64,000 nucleotides of DNA, taken from assembly GCF_015291745.1 (NCBI RefSeq), contig NZ_CP030060.1, positions 434,001-498,000 on the forward strand, in the 5' to 3' direction. This document shows, piece after piece, positions 26,486-35,965 of this stretch (the first letter of the stretch is position 1; each line of letters opens with the position of its first letter). Origin of the DNA: Bradyrhizobium sp. CCBAU 53351. GTDB taxonomy: Bacteria > Pseudomonadota > Alphaproteobacteria > Rhizobiales > Xanthobacteraceae. The translations under genes and the position numbers were made by a program. The notes beneath the pieces were generated by a model. That model did no database searches. It was not told where the DNA came from and saw only the letters and a list, made by a program, of their open reading frames with translations.

Positions 26486-26502
26486 ATGGGTAAGATTGGG
26501 TA
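26486..26502 (+). promoter_or_regulatory. Tandem direct repeat, candidate operator (site 2)
   Basis: The plus strand reads ATGGGTAAGATTGGGTA, matching the other two sites at 13 of the 14 repeat positions with the same 10-bp period. It ends seven bases before the TTG start of the short TIM-barrel gene, so a bound protein would block transcription or translation initiation there, or the true promoter is elsewhere. Confidence 0.7.
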
Positions 26503-26509
26503 GAGGCGG

Positions 26510-27115
26510 TTGAAGCAAAGAGCAGTCGGCGAGCTCATTTCAAGCAGGTCGGACACGCGCGAGGGTTATTGCCTAGCAATCTATGCGCCGGCTTTAGGGA
26601 GCCTTCCGGAAGGCTCCATGCTGGTCATGGCGACCTTGCCCGTCGTTGACTGGAACGATTGTCTGTTACGGGATCTGCGCACGTTCCGAAAGGAGAGATC
26701 TGCGGGTGTTTACGCCGCGATCGTCATGATCGATCCCTTCGCGTGCTGGGAGGATCTTGCCGATGCGTTGAAAGAGGCCGGGATCAAGGGGATCATCAAC
26801 TTCCCGCCGGCGTCTCTCATTGAGCGGTCAACGACAGGGACGCCCATTGAAAGCGGACAGGAGATCGAGCTTCGACGTCTGGAATGGTTTGCCAATTTGG
26901 ACTTCAGGGTGTTGTTCGCGACGGACGACATCTCTAAGACCGCAATGGCCGAGCGGCGCATCGGCTCGCATCTGGCCGGCCTGGTCCAGATGCCGGAAGA
27001 AGCGCTCAAGTTCGTGATTGGCGATGGCGTCGATTTGGTAAGCGCCGGGAAGCGAGGAGCGCCGGTGGCGAAGTTCGCGCTTCTGAGCGGCACGAAGCCG
27101 CCAGCGCGAAAATAA
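26510..27115 (+). CDS. Short, divergent PEP-hydrolase-like TIM-barrel protein
   Basis: A 201-residue protein that aligns by eye with the middle of the full TIM-barrel neighbour: YCLAIYAPALGSLPEG matches its MLVVYSTGLSRLMGLP, IVMIDPFACWEDLADALKEA and GIKGIINFPPASL match VEAWDPVRLDLDALLDKFWA and GFSGVINYPTIS, and GQEIELRRLEWFANLDFRVL matches FEREVEMIASARKKNIF. The first strand with the AGSSCGL block and the late CHGGAI block are missing or unrecognisable, so an eight-strand barrel is doubtful. The only in-frame start before the homology is TTG 26510. It is divergent from the Tm-1 unit and convergent with the regulator gene (12 bases between stops). It may be a ligand-binding or regulatory relic; no function is assigned. 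Confidence 0.65.
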   Translation: MKQRAVGELISSRSDTREGYCLAIYAPALGSLPEGSMLVMATLPVVDWNDCLLRDLRTFRKERSAGVYAAIVMIDPFACWEDLADALKEAGIKGIINFPPASLIERSTTGTPIESGQEIELRRLEWFANLDFRVLFATDDISKTAMAERRIGSHLAGLVQMPEEALKFVIGDGVDLVSAGKRGAPVAKFALLSGTKPPARK

Positions 27116-27127
27116 TGAGGAGCAGAG

Positions 27128-28903
27128 CTACTCCAGGATCCGCAGCTTCTTGATCTTGTTGTAGAGGGTCTTCCTGGAGAGTCCAAGGGACTGGGCAGTT
27201 TTTCCGCGGTGGAGCTTGTTTCGTTTCAGCCCTTCGATGATCCACTCGCGCTCGGAGAACACATTTGTCCGTTTCACGGCCGATGACGCGGTCAGCAAAG
27301 GCCTTAGGACGTCAGCCGTAATGTGTGACAGTTGCAGCGTCACCAGCTGGTTGACGATTTGGCGCAACTCTCGCAGGTTTCCCGGCCAATCATGCCCGGC
27401 AAGCGCCAGGAAGGCAGAATTCTCTATTCCCAACGTCGGCGCGTTTGAATCTCCCTTCGCTTCCACCGTGAAATGCTGGACCAGTTGGGGAAGGTCTTCG
27501 AGCCTGTCCGGCAAGGCCGGCAGGGCAATGTCAAGCCCGGTAAACAGGGCAAGAAGCCGAGGACAGAGCACGGTTTGAAGGCTGGCGCTGCGAGCAATTG
27601 TCGCTGTTGCAATGATCCGTGCGTTGGACCGCACGACCGATACCCCGTTCAGGGGTGCAAAACCGCCGGTCTCGAGGTAATCAGCAAGACGCTCCTGGCC
27701 ATCCCGCGGCAGTTGATCCAGATGCAGCAGCAGGACGGCAGTGCCGTTTGCAGCTTCAAGAATCGATAGTTGGCGCTTCCTGGTCTCGTCGCGCTCCGCG
27801 CCGAACAATGCACCGATGTTGCCCGCTGCCGGCCCCGCGCGGCACTGGAAGAGCGCAGCCTTTGTATGTTTGCGGTCGCTGAAGCTGTGAACGAGATTCG
27901 CTATCCTGCGTTTTCCCGAGCCCGTTTCGCCCCACACGAGCACAGGATTAGGATTGGCAGCCAGGCGTTTGGCGGTCTCGAGCACCCGCTTCATGACTGA
28001 GGATTGGGCAATGACGCCGTGCCTGAACCCGCTCAATTGGAGCTGACGCTCGAGCAGATCGACTTTCTCGCGCAAGAGATGAATCGTCTTGAACCCGGAT
28101 GTGACCTCGAGGACCGACATCTCCAACGGGACCCGGTCCAGCGAAGAGCCGCCTATGAAGCCCTGGACGCCCGTTTCGCGGCAGATATCGAGGAGTTCGT
28201 CCGGCTTTGTAATGGGTCCGCCGCCGAGTAGACAGATGACGTTCTTGTCGGTGGAGTGCGCCACCCGTGTCACGGCGCTGGTCCGCGCTGCGAGCTCGGA
28301 CTGGCTGATCGATGGATCAGATCCGCTTTCGACGCTGCGATTGAGATTGAAGTTGATGCAGATCGCCTCAATGCCTGCCTCGACCATGCGCCGCGCTTCG
28401 GCCTGGGAGCGGGTATAGGCAATCGTCATCAAACCGCGTTGACGGGCTTTTGTTAGAAGTTCGATTTCTCGCTCGTAGCCGAGGCCAGATTTCTCGAGCA
28501 AGGACCTTCTAAAATCGTCGATGTGGATGACGGAGGGGAAATTGGTAACCCCTGTAAAGCCCCATCGGATGATCCGGTCGAGGAAGCGATCGAGATCGAG
28601 GCGCGGATCGAAGGTGCATGCGCCGAAAAAGACCGGCAGTTTGGTGCTGGGCAGGATCTCGGTTCGGCCGAATCCGGCGACGAATTCGTTGCTATCGCGG
28701 ATGGGCAGGATCGAGGCTGGCGAGGAGCCGCCCATGGCGCGAAAACGGCCAGCGTTGAGCGCAAGGACAAAATCTGCACCCGCCCGTTCGGCCGCCCTTG
28801 CGGTCATGCCCGAGCCGATGCCTGCCCCGAGCACGAATGAACGGGAATTGCGGAAGAACTGCCTGATTCCTGCGTTCTTGACCTGCTCTACCCGGTTGTG
28901 CAT
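27128..28903 (-). CDS. Fusion regulator: TIM barrel + degenerate AAA+ + Fis-type HTH
   Basis: 591 residues from ATG 28903, preceded by AGGAGGGGCGGCCGGT. Residues 1-275 are a PEP-hydrolase-like TIM barrel (GADFVLALNAGRFRAMGGSS, FDPRLDLDRFLDRIIRWGFT, GLGYEREIELLTKARQRG, VICLLGGGPI). Residues 276-292 look like a helical linker. Residues 295-540 are a sigma54-activator-type AAA+ domain with intact Walker A (GETGSGK, 325-331) and HDWPGNLREL near 505. The GAFTGA loop that contacts sigma54 is absent: the region reads LFGAERDETRKRQL. The Walker B acidic pair is replaced by AVLLLHLDQLP. A Fis-type HTH ends the protein (HRGKTAQSLGLSRKTLYNKI). Last gene of the ABC-PfkB-SDR-phosphatase unit. I infer a sigma54-independent, ligand-sensing regulator of this locus. 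Confidence 0.88.
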   Translation of the reverse strand: MHNRVEQVKNAGIRQFFRNSRSFVLGAGIGSGMTARAAERAGADFVLALNAGRFRAMGGSSPASILPIRDSNEFVAGFGRTEILPSTKLPVFFGACTFDPRLDLDRFLDRIIRWGFTGVTNFPSVIHIDDFRRSLLEKSGLGYEREIELLTKARQRGLMTIAYTRSQAEARRMVEAGIEAICINFNLNRSVESGSDPSISQSELAARTSAVTRVAHSTDKNVICLLGGGPITKPDELLDICRETGVQGFIGGSSLDRVPLEMSVLEVTSGFKTIHLLREKVDLLERQLQLSGFRHGVIAQSSVMKRVLETAKRLAANPNPVLVWGETGSGKRRIANLVHSFSDRKHTKAALFQCRAGPAAGNIGALFGAERDETRKRQLSILEAANGTAVLLLHLDQLPRDGQERLADYLETGGFAPLNGVSVVRSNARIIATATIARSASLQTVLCPRLLALFTGLDIALPALPDRLEDLPQLVQHFTVEAKGDSNAPTLGIENSAFLALAGHDWPGNLRELRQIVNQLVTLQLSHITADVLRPLLTASSAVKRTNVFSEREWIIEGLKRNKLHRGKTAQSLGLSRKTLYNKIKKLRILE

Positions 28904-28937
28904 ACCGGCCGCCCCTCCTGTGCGGCAGGCCCGAAAA

Positions 28938-30050
28938 TTAGCTCCAATTTGCCGGTGCGTGCAACCGCTGCAGGGCCTTGCCGTTGGCCGTGAACAGGTG
29001 GCAATCGGCTGGTGAAGCCGCAAGGCGGACCTTGCCAGATCGTTTGGCTGGCTCGAGCCGTGGCGCTTTGGCGACCACGGCTTCCTTGCCCGCGTTGCCG
29101 TAGATGTAGGTGACGCTGCCAAGGTGCTCGACGAAATCGACGTCCAGCTCGAGAGCGATCTCTTTGTCTTCTGCCGGCTGCGAGAAATCATCGGGACGGA
29201 TCCCGAGCGTGATCGGCTTGCCGACCAGCAATTGATCCGGCCGAACGGGGACCGAGACGGTCGAGCCCGCGTCAAGCCTGACCTCCACCCCTGTCTCGTG
29301 CGCGGCCTCGATATGACCGCCCAAAAAATTCATCTTAGGCGAGCCAATGAAGCCGGCGACGAAGCGCGACGCCGGGTAGTGATAGAGCTCGTGGGGGCTC
29401 CCCACCTGCTCGATATTGCCGTCCTTGAGCACGACGATCTTGTCAGCCATGGTCATGGCCTCGACCTGATCGTGAGTGACGTAGATCATGGTGTTTCCAA
29501 GCTGCTCGTGGAGCTTGGCGATCTGGACCCGCATCTGCACCCGCAGCTCGGTGTCGAGGTTGGACAGCGGCTCGTCAAACAGAAACACCTTGGGCTCGCG
29601 GACGATGGCCCGCCCGATCGCCACGCGCTGGCGCTGGCCGCCGGAGAGCTGCCGTGGCTTGCGATCGAGCAAATGGTCGATCTGCAATAAGGACGCGGCC
29701 TCAGCGACACGCTTCCCGATCTCCGCTTTCGTCGCTTTGGCCATCCGCAAGGGGAAAGCCAGGTTTTCCCGGACGGTCATGTGCGGATAGAGGGCGTAGC
29801 TCTGGAACACCATGCCTAGATTGCGGTCGGCCGCGTCCACGTCGTTGACGAGCTCATTGTCGATGAAAAGCCGTCCTCCGCTAATCGGCTCGAGACCGCC
29901 GATCATGCGCAGCAGGGTCGACTTGCCCGACCCTGAAGGCCCGACGAAGACGACGAATTCGCCGTGATCGATGGTGAGGTCGATATTGCGCAGGATCTGG
30001 ATAGTGCCATAGGCCTTGTTGAGGCCTTCCAGGCGAACATTGGCCATCAC
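28938..30050 (-). CDS. ABC transporter ATP-binding protein (UgpC/MalK type)
   Basis: ATPase subunit of the second sugar-type importer, 370 residues. Walker [10 protein letters not shown], signature [16 protein letters not shown], Walker [12 protein letters not shown] and the H-loop [17 protein letters not shown] are all intact. The TOBE-like C-terminal domain starts near residue 240 ([14 protein letters not shown]). The start overlaps the end of the phosphatase gene by four bases. It is separated from the permeases by three catabolic genes, an interleaved order that ties uptake and breakdown into one transcript. Confidence 0.92.
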   Translation of the reverse strand: MMANVRLEGLNKAYGTIQILRNIDLTIDHGEFVVFVGPSGSGKSTLLRMIGGLEPISGGRLFIDNELVNDVDAADRNLGMVFQSYALYPHMTVRENLAFPLRMAKATKAEIGKRVAEAASLLQIDHLLDRKPRQLSGGQRQRVAIGRAIVREPKVFLFDEPLSNLDTELRVQMRVQIAKLHEQLGNTMIYVTHDQVEAMTMADKIVVLKDGNIEQVGSPHELYHYPASRFVAGFIGSPKMNFLGGHIEAAHETGVEVRLDAGSTVSVPVRPDQLLVGKPITLGIRPDDFSQPAEDKEIALELDVDFVEHLGSVTYIYGNAGKEAVVAKAPRLEPAKRSGKVRLAASPADCHLFTANGKALQRLHAPANWS

Positions 30051-30871
30051 GCTCTCCTCTGCCGTACGGTGTCTACACCAGCCTTCACGGCGATTTCTGA
30101 AAGGCTGGACACGGTAAAGTCGGCTGGCAGCAGCGCGGCGTCCTTGCGAGGTGGGACGCCTGTCGTGACGAGCACGGCAGGAAGGCCGGCGCGCTTGCCG
30201 GCCTGGATATCTGTCTGTATCTGGTCGCCGATCATCAATGTGGATTGACGTGGCGTTCCAAGCCGCGAAAGCGCGGCTTCGATCATGTGCGTCTCGGGTT
30301 TGCCGACGATCAGAGGCTGGACTTGAGTTGCGGCTGCAACTGCCGTGATCATGGCCCCTGCCCCTGGTTCGAAGCCGTCCGCAGTCGGCAAGAGAAGATC
30401 AGGGTTTGTGCCTATGAACACGGCGCCGCCCAGGATAGCCGCAGCAGCAATTCGCAGCTTGTCATGCGTAATCTGGCGGTCGAGCCCCATCACCACGACT
30501 TCAGGCTTCGCATCGGTGACTTCGAGGCCCGCCTCCTCGATCGCTTTGGCAAGGGATGGCGCGCCGATGACAAAGGCCCGTGTCAGTTTCGGGTATTGGG
30601 CGCGAATGAGCGCCGCGGCCGTGATGGCGCTCGTCACGACCTGCCTCGGGGAGATCGAAAGCCCGAAACCTCCGACCTTGCGCACAACATCTTCCGGCGT
30701 GTGGGTCGAATTGTTAGTGACGAAGCAGAAGGGAAGTTTTGCCCGCTGCCAGCTCTTGAAGGCTTCGATGGCGTCCGCGATCGCGGCGTTCCCCCGGTAG
30801 ACCACGCCATCCAGATCGGAAATGACACCGGCGATCTCGGGCCATTGAAGCTGAGTGCCGGACTTAGCCAT
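30047..30871 (-). CDS. HAD-superfamily phosphatase, NagD-like
   Basis: A 274-residue HAD phosphatase with a large cap domain of the NagD/PGP type. Motif I is [14 protein letters not shown] near residue 16 (nucleophile Asp and acid/base Asp), motif II lies in [13 protein letters not shown], and motif IV is [16 protein letters not shown]. The cap includes [14 protein letters not shown], typical of NagD/AraL relatives. It overlaps the SDR gene by eight bases and the ATPase gene by four. In a sugar operon it probably removes phosphate from a dead-end or intermediate sugar phosphate. Confidence 0.87.
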   Translation of the reverse strand: MAKSGTQLQWPEIAGVISDLDGVVYRGNAAIADAIEAFKSWQRAKLPFCFVTNNSTHTPEDVVRKVGGFGLSISPRQVVTSAITAAALIRAQYPKLTRAFVIGAPSLAKAIEEAGLEVTDAKPEVVVMGLDRQITHDKLRIAAAAILGGAVFIGTNPDLLLPTADGFEPGAGAMITAVAAATQVQPLIVGKPETHMIEAALSRLGTPRQSTLMIGDQIQTDIQAGKRAGLPAVLVTTGVPPRKDAALLPADFTVSSLSEIAVKAGVDTVRQRRA

Positions 30872-31634
30872 TCATCAGCATCCCGCCGTTCACGTGAACG
30901 ATCTGGCCGGTCATGTAGGAGGCCGCAGGGCTTGCGAGAAACACGGCAAGGCCGGCAATGTCGTTCGGCAATCCAACCCGTCCCAATGGGATTCGGCCGC
31001 TATGGCGGGCTTCCGTCTCCTCACGCGGACGGCCATGCATGGGGGTGTCGATGATCCCCGGTGCGATTGCATTCACATTGATCTTGAGCGGCGCGCATTC
31101 ATAAGCAAGGAGCTTTGTGATGTCGTGAACGATTGCCTTGGAGAGGCAATAGTCCGCCCCTCCGGCCTGATAGTTGAATACGGCGCCTTGCGAAGACAAG
31201 GAGGAACCGACATTGACGATGCGGCCGCCCTTGGTTGTCATGAAGCGCTCGATCGCGAGCTTCGAGCAGCGGAGGATTGCGACCGAGTTGATCTGGATTG
31301 TGCGTTCGATCTTGTCGGCCGCCCCGCTGAGGAGCGGCTGGGCAGATTTAACGCCGGCATTGTTGACGAGCACGTCGAGCCGGCCGAATCGTTTTCCGAT
31401 CTCCTCGAGCACGCGCGCCACGTCCTCTTCGCGCGAAACGTCCATGGCCATCGGCAACACGCCATTGCCATGGGGAAGTCCTACCAATGTCTGCCTGAGG
31501 CTTTCGAGATTGGCGTCGGTGGCAACGACGTTGGCCCCTCCTGCCCGAAACGCATTCACAATGGCAGATCCGATGCCGCCCCCTGCCCCTGTCACGAGCA
31601 CCGTTCTGTCTGAGACTGAGAACTGTTCGGTCAT
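30864..31634 (-). CDS. Short-chain dehydrogenase/reductase
   Basis: 256 residues. The cofactor motif is VLVTGAGGGIGSAIVNAF, followed by ATDANLESL with an aspartate suited to NAD. VNNAGVKSAQPLL, the serine block VGSSLSSQGAVF and the catalytic YCLSK are present, and it ends with the usual [11 protein letters not shown]. The start overlaps the kinase stop (ATGA). Likely a polyol or sugar dehydrogenase acting on the imported substrate before or after phosphorylation by the PfkB kinase. Confidence 0.88.
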   Translation of the reverse strand: MTEQFSVSDRTVLVTGAGGGIGSAIVNAFRAGGANVVATDANLESLRQTLVGLPHGNGVLPMAMDVSREEDVARVLEEIGKRFGRLDVLVNNAGVKSAQPLLSGAADKIERTIQINSVAILRCSKLAIERFMTTKGGRIVNVGSSLSSQGAVFNYQAGGADYCLSKAIVHDITKLLAYECAPLKINVNAIAPGIIDTPMHGRPREETEARHSGRIPLGRVGLPNDIAGLAVFLASPAASYMTGQIVHVNGGMLMNG

Positions 31635-32572
31635 TCCAACTCCAAGATCGTTTGTGATTTGAGGAATTCATCGACCTCTGCTGCCAGCGGCATTGAGGCC
31701 TGCGCCCCGCGGCGCGTTACGCACAGGGCAGCAACGGCTAGTGCTCGTCTGACCGAATCCCTCAGAGGCAGGCCTTGAGCGAGCGAAGCGGCAAAAGCGC
31801 CATTGAAGGCGTCCCCGGCGGCCGTGGTATCGACGACTTTGACGGGAAAGGCACGCAGCGCAAACGAGTGCGCCGCGTCGGCATAGAAGGCGCCCTGCGC
31901 TCCCAGCGTGATCAGTGCGGCTTTGGGTCCGAGGTGCAGAAGCTTGGACGCCGCCACTGCGGCGCTGTCGAAATCGGTCACCTCTACCCCGGTCAGCTCG
32001 AAGGCCTCGGTCTGGTTGGGGGTCACGTAATCGACTTGTCGCCATGCCGCCGGCGAAAGCCCGGGTCTGACCGGCGCCGGATTAAAAATGAGTTCGAAGC
32101 CCTTCTCGCTTTTCATTTCAAAGAGCCGGTTGAGGGCGGAGATGGGCAAGCCCATTTCGGCAACAACGAGCGCGCCTGGCGCGATGAATGCGGCCGCGCT
32201 CTCAACCATGGCCGGCATCACATTCAGATTGGCGCCCGGATCGATCACGATCATGTTCGAACCGTCGTCTCCCACCAGGACGAGGGCCGAGCCGGAGACC
32301 TCACCGGCACAAATGGTGATGGCCTCAGCACGGACTCCGGCTTCGCGCAGTGACTGCAAGAGGGACTGGCCAGCCTCGTCCCCGCCAAGACGGGTGTAGA
32401 ATAGGGGCTTCAGTCCAAGCCGTGCGGCCGCTACGGCTTGATTGGCGCCCTTCCCTCCAGGATTGCGGTTCAATTTGCCCATCAAACTTTCACCCGGCGT
32501 TGGCAGCCGCTCGACATTGAAGCAGAGGTCGAGATTGGTCGTTCCAAAGAACATCAAGGGCCTGGGATTCAT
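31631..32572 (-). CDS. PfkB-family sugar kinase, ribokinase-like
   Basis: 313 residues starting at ATG 32572, which overlaps the permease stop (ATGA); the long upstream extension is a shadow of the permease gene. The N-terminal PfkB signature is NPGGKGANQAVAAARLG and the C-terminal one is VVDTTAAGDAFNGAFAASLA, holding the catalytic aspartate. Substrate-contact region NLDLCFNVERLPTPGES resembles ribokinase. It would phosphorylate the sugar or polyol brought in by the adjacent ABC importer. Confidence 0.9.
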   Translation of the reverse strand: MNPRPLMFFGTTNLDLCFNVERLPTPGESLMGKLNRNPGGKGANQAVAAARLGLKPLFYTRLGGDEAGQSLLQSLREAGVRAEAITICAGEVSGSALVLVGDDGSNMIVIDPGANLNVMPAMVESAAAFIAPGALVVAEMGLPISALNRLFEMKSEKGFELIFNPAPVRPGLSPAAWRQVDYVTPNQTEAFELTGVEVTDFDSAAVAASKLLHLGPKAALITLGAQGAFYADAAHSFALRAFPVKVVDTTAAGDAFNGAFAASLAQGLPLRDSVRRALAVAALCVTRRGAQASMPLAAEVDEFLKSQTILELE

Positions 32573-33429
32573 TTTACTGCCCCGAAAGTGAGACCACGTT
32601 CGAGGTGGCGCTGGCCCATCACGATCAAGATCACCGGAATGATCATGGTAACGACCAGTCCTGCAGCCATGACGGGATAGAACTGCACCCCCGGATTGAG
32701 CAGCTTGAGTAGCGCGACGGTCACCGGCGCCTTGGTGGAGCTCAGGATCAAGCCGAGCGCGAAGTTGTGCCAGGCCAGCAGAAAGATCAGCAAGGAGGCG
32801 CCGATCAGGCCGGGCTTGAGAAGCGGCAGCACGATATGCAGAATGACCCTGACAGGTTTGGCCCCGTCCATCGCTGCAGCCTCCTCGATGTCCTTTGGAA
32901 TATCCTCGATGTAGGAGCGGCTCAACCACACGATCATAGGCAGCGTGACGACCTGGTAGACCCAGATCATGCCGAGATAGGTGTCGTAGAGTCCGATGGT
33001 CTGGAACACGTTGAAGAGCGGGATGACGACGAGCAAGGCCGGGGCGAACCTGAAGCCAAGAATGAAGAAGGCGATGTCCTCCTTCATCGGGATGTCTCGC
33101 CTTGCCAGAACGTAACCGGCGGGCACGCCAAGGAGCATTGAGACGAAAACAGATCCGAGCGCGATGGCGACGCTATTTGTCACTGGCGTGAGGAAATCAA
33201 CCTTGATGGTGCCATAGCTTGTCGCGCCGGCCTGCGCGGCGTCGAACAGCACCCGGAAATTCTCAAGCGTCGGCGAGAAGATGAACTTGGGCGGCCAGGC
33301 CATGACCTCGCCCTGCTGTTTCAACGACATCAGCAGGATCCAGATCAGCGGAAAAGCGAGAGTGAGCGCGCAGATGCCAACCAGCAGATTGAGAGCGATA
33401 TTTGTCGATCCTGAGCGATTTAGGCGCAT
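32569..33429 (-). CDS. ABC sugar transporter permease (MalG/UgpE type)
   Basis: 286 residues, six hydrophobic segments. The N-terminal helix LNLLVGICALTLAFPLIWIL and the EAA loop PKDIEEAAAMDGAKPVRVI are typical, and the C-terminus GQRHLERGLTFGAVK is the standard ending. It lies between the first permease and the kinase gene. Belongs to the same importer as the binding protein at 34463-35848. Confidence 0.9.
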   Translation of the reverse strand: MRLNRSGSTNIALNLLVGICALTLAFPLIWILLMSLKQQGEVMAWPPKFIFSPTLENFRVLFDAAQAGATSYGTIKVDFLTPVTNSVAIALGSVFVSMLLGVPAGYVLARRDIPMKEDIAFFILGFRFAPALLVVIPLFNVFQTIGLYDTYLGMIWVYQVVTLPMIVWLSRSYIEDIPKDIEEAAAMDGAKPVRVILHIVLPLLKPGLIGASLLIFLLAWHNFALGLILSSTKAPVTVALLKLLNPGVQFYPVMAAGLVVTMIIPVILIVMGQRHLERGLTFGAVK

Positions 33430-33440
33430 GTCGCGTCTCT

Positions 33441-34436
33441 TCAGCTAACGCGTTGTCGGACGTATCGCCACAACTTGACCGTGAGGAACGCTCCGGCCAG
33501 GACGATGATCCAATTGACGACCATGAGGGCCGCGCCCCGGCCGAAGGCGAGGTTCTGGAATGCGGTGATGTAGGCGCGCACGGAAAGAACGGAGGTGCTG
33601 TTGCCGGGACCGCCTTGCGTCGTTCCGAAAATGATGTCGAATTGATTGAGAGATTCGATCAGACGGAAGACCGCAGCAATCAGGATGTAGGGCGCGATCA
33701 ACGGCAGCTCGATGTAGAGGAAGGTTGCCCAGCCCTTTGCACCATTGACGCGCGCGGCCTCCCTGATCTCCTCATTGATGCCCTGGAGGCCGGCGAAGAT
33801 GATCAGCGTGAAAAAGGGGGTGTAAGTCCATATGTCGATCAGGACGAGGGAAATCATCGCTGTCGCGGGATCAGAAATCCATGCAAACCGGCCCATTCCT
33901 ACAAGCGACAGCAGATAGTTCAGGATGCCGCTCTGCGGATCCATCATCGTCGTCCACATCAAGGCAACGCTCATGGGCGGAAGCACGAGTGGCAACAGAA
34001 TGACCGGCCGCATCACGCGTGCCAGGAACACTTCGGTGGCAAAGAGCTTGGCGAGGGCAACGCCGAGCACGGCTTCCGCAAGGACCGCTGAACCAGCGTA
34101 GACAAGTGTTGCTCGGACGCTATTCCAGAAGTCGTCTGTCTTGATCAACGCGGCGTAATTGGTAAGGCCAATAAAGTGGACCAGTGGCCGGCCGAACTTG
34201 AGATCCGTCAGGGACTGAAATACGCCGTAGAAGAACAGGAACAGAAAGCCAAGAAGGATCAAGACCGCCGGCGCGATCGCGGCGATGCTCCACCAGTCAA
34301 GGCGCGGCGGGCTGGCACTCTTGGCCGCGCCGTCTTGCGCCGAAGCGAGTTGGCTCACTGAAGACTGCAGCGTCACGATTGCGTCTAATCCTGAAGAATA
34401 CATTTCAACTGACATCGAAATCCAAGGGGGCGGCAT
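33441..34436 (-). CDS. ABC sugar transporter permease (MalF/UgpA type)
   Basis: Up to 331 residues. ATG 34436 has an AAGGGGGTGGTAGG tract upstream; ATGs at 34415 and 34403 are possible alternatives, and the first 45 residues are poorly conserved-looking. The first helix is IAAIAPAVLILLGFLFLFFY, the EAA loop reads EIREAARVNGAKGWATFLYI, and FGTTQGGPGNSTSVLSVRAY is the family C-terminal block. Eleven bases precede the next permease. Confidence 0.9.
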   Translation of the reverse strand: MPPPWISMSVEMYSSGLDAIVTLQSSVSQLASAQDGAAKSASPPRLDWWSIAAIAPAVLILLGFLFLFFYGVFQSLTDLKFGRPLVHFIGLTNYAALIKTDDFWNSVRATLVYAGSAVLAEAVLGVALAKLFATEVFLARVMRPVILLPLVLPPMSVALMWTTMMDPQSGILNYLLSLVGMGRFAWISDPATAMISLVLIDIWTYTPFFTLIIFAGLQGINEEIREAARVNGAKGWATFLYIELPLIAPYILIAAVFRLIESLNQFDIIFGTTQGGPGNSTSVLSVRAYITAFQNLAFGRGAALMVVNWIIVLAGAFLTVKLWRYVRQRVS

Positions 34437-34462
34437 GCAAGCCTACCACCCCCTTTGGGACT

Positions 34463-35848
34463 TCACATCGACGAACGGATCTCGGAGGCAAGGTCGGTCA
34501 GCGTTGCCTTCACATCCGCTCCATTGACCATCTTCTGCATCGCCACCGCCCAGGCATTCATTGCCTCGGCGAAGCCGACGCGGGCCGTAAAGGCGAGTTG
34601 CGCCTGGTCCTGCACAGTCTTGAACGTCTCGACGAAGTTGTTGAATTCAGGCTTTGCGGCGTATTCGAGCCAGGCCTTGTCGCTCCAGGTCGATGCGCGC
34701 GGAGAGTTGACGAGCTTGCCCGCAACGGCACCGTTCAGCTCGACCTGCTTGGAGGTCGCCCATTGGATGAAGAGCCAGGCCGCGCCCTTCTTCTGGGAGG
34801 CGGCGTTCATGGCCAGAGACCAGATCCAGATGTTGGATTCGAAGTTCTTGCCGTTCGGTGCGCGCAACGGTGGTGCAAAGGCGATCTTGCCGGAGGCGGG
34901 CTTGCCGGCGACGTCGTTCCAGAAACCGAACATGTTGGAATCGATCGCCATGGCGGTCCGCCCTGAATTGATCCCTTCGACCACCTGGTACCAATTGTCA
35001 TTGGCAAAGGAGGGAGCAGCGCATTTCTTGATCATGTCGACATAGTCTTTGTGGAAGGCGATCGACTCTGGCGAATCCAGGCCCGTGTCGAGTTTGCCGT
35101 CTTTGACGACGAAATCGTGCACGCCATAGGACCTCGCAATCGAGATCGCAGCCGTGTGGATGCTGCTCCAGAACCTTACGCCGCGAACGCCGAGAGGCGT
35201 GATGGTGGGATCGGCAGCTTTGAGTTTCTCACAAGCGGCCGACATCTCCGGCGGGGTGCTCGGGACTTTGATACCGTGCTTGTCCAGCACATCCTTGCGG
35301 TAGAACAACTGGATGTTCTCGAAGCCATGGGGGATCGCCCAGACCTGCCCGCTGCCGGCCTCGATCTGGCCCTCCTTGACCTTCCATGTCAGCGCTTCGC
35401 GCAAGGCTGGGAAGAAGTCCTTGTAGTCGTAGGCTGCAGAGGTGAGCTTTGAATCGTTTAGATAGCGATCGAGCGGTTCGAGCAGTTGGCCCGGGGCAAG
35501 GTCCCAGGCGGGCTGGATGCCCGTGCCGACGACATCCCAGCTTGGCGATTTCGTGCTGAGCTGGATCGTTAGCTTATTCCAATAGGCATCATCCGGATAA
35601 AGCTCCGGCGTCACCTTGATGCCGGTGAGTTTCTCGAACTCGGGCAGTTGAGCCGCAACAGCGTCAGCATAGGGGTGAATATCGTAGGCCCAGACGATGG
35701 ACGTGCCTTCGAATTGCCGCCAGTTGATGTCTTCTGCGTAGGCCTGGGTGGCAGCCAGTGCCGCCCCGGCGCACACGGTGGAGTTAATGAGAGCTTTTTT
35801 GATAAGTTGAGCCGAATGACCGCAAACAACGGCTAGCGTCCTTGGCAT
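34463..35848 (-). CDS. ABC transporter substrate-binding protein, family 1
   Basis: A 461-residue periplasmic binding protein that starts the importer-kinase-SDR-phosphatase-regulator unit. ATG 35848 follows CGGAGGGAATC; the earlier frame to 35884 lacks a ribosome site. The signal peptide ends near AATQAYAED. TSIVWAYDIHPYADAVAAQL resembles the N-terminus of the other family-1 binding protein in the window, and QLFYRKDVLDKHGIKVPSTP is a conserved block. The direct-repeat site 3 lies about 118 bases upstream. The bound sugar is unknown. Confidence 0.9.
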   Translation of the reverse strand: MPRTLAVVCGHSAQLIKKALINSTVCAGAALAATQAYAEDINWRQFEGTSIVWAYDIHPYADAVAAQLPEFEKLTGIKVTPELYPDDAYWNKLTIQLSTKSPSWDVVGTGIQPAWDLAPGQLLEPLDRYLNDSKLTSAAYDYKDFFPALREALTWKVKEGQIEAGSGQVWAIPHGFENIQLFYRKDVLDKHGIKVPSTPPEMSAACEKLKAADPTITPLGVRGVRFWSSIHTAAISIARSYGVHDFVVKDGKLDTGLDSPESIAFHKDYVDMIKKCAAPSFANDNWYQVVEGINSGRTAMAIDSNMFGFWNDVAGKPASGKIAFAPPLRAPNGKNFESNIWIWSLAMNAASQKKGAAWLFIQWATSKQVELNGAVAGKLVNSPRASTWSDKAWLEYAAKPEFNNFVETFKTVQDQAQLAFTARVGFAEAMNAWAVAMQKMVNGADVKATLTDLASEIRSSM

Positions 35849-35965
35849 GATTCCCTCCGATGGGCTCTTTGGCCCGCAAACCACGCGCCCTCTCCTCTAG
35901 CAGAGGCCGTGGTAGGCGAAGGCTATGCGCCATTCTAACGGGCTAAGCGGCTTTTGACACAGAGT

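Noticed and set aside
26510..27115. Treating the short TIM-barrel gene as a pseudogene
   Set aside because: The frame is intact over 201 codons with conserved core blocks and its own operator-like site, so it is kept as a gene with modest confidence.
35900..35960. Possible sigma54 promoter (TGGCGCA...TTCGCC on the minus strand) before the second ABC unit
   Set aside because: The distance between the GG and GC elements is two bases too long, and the local AAA+ regulator lacks GAFTGA.
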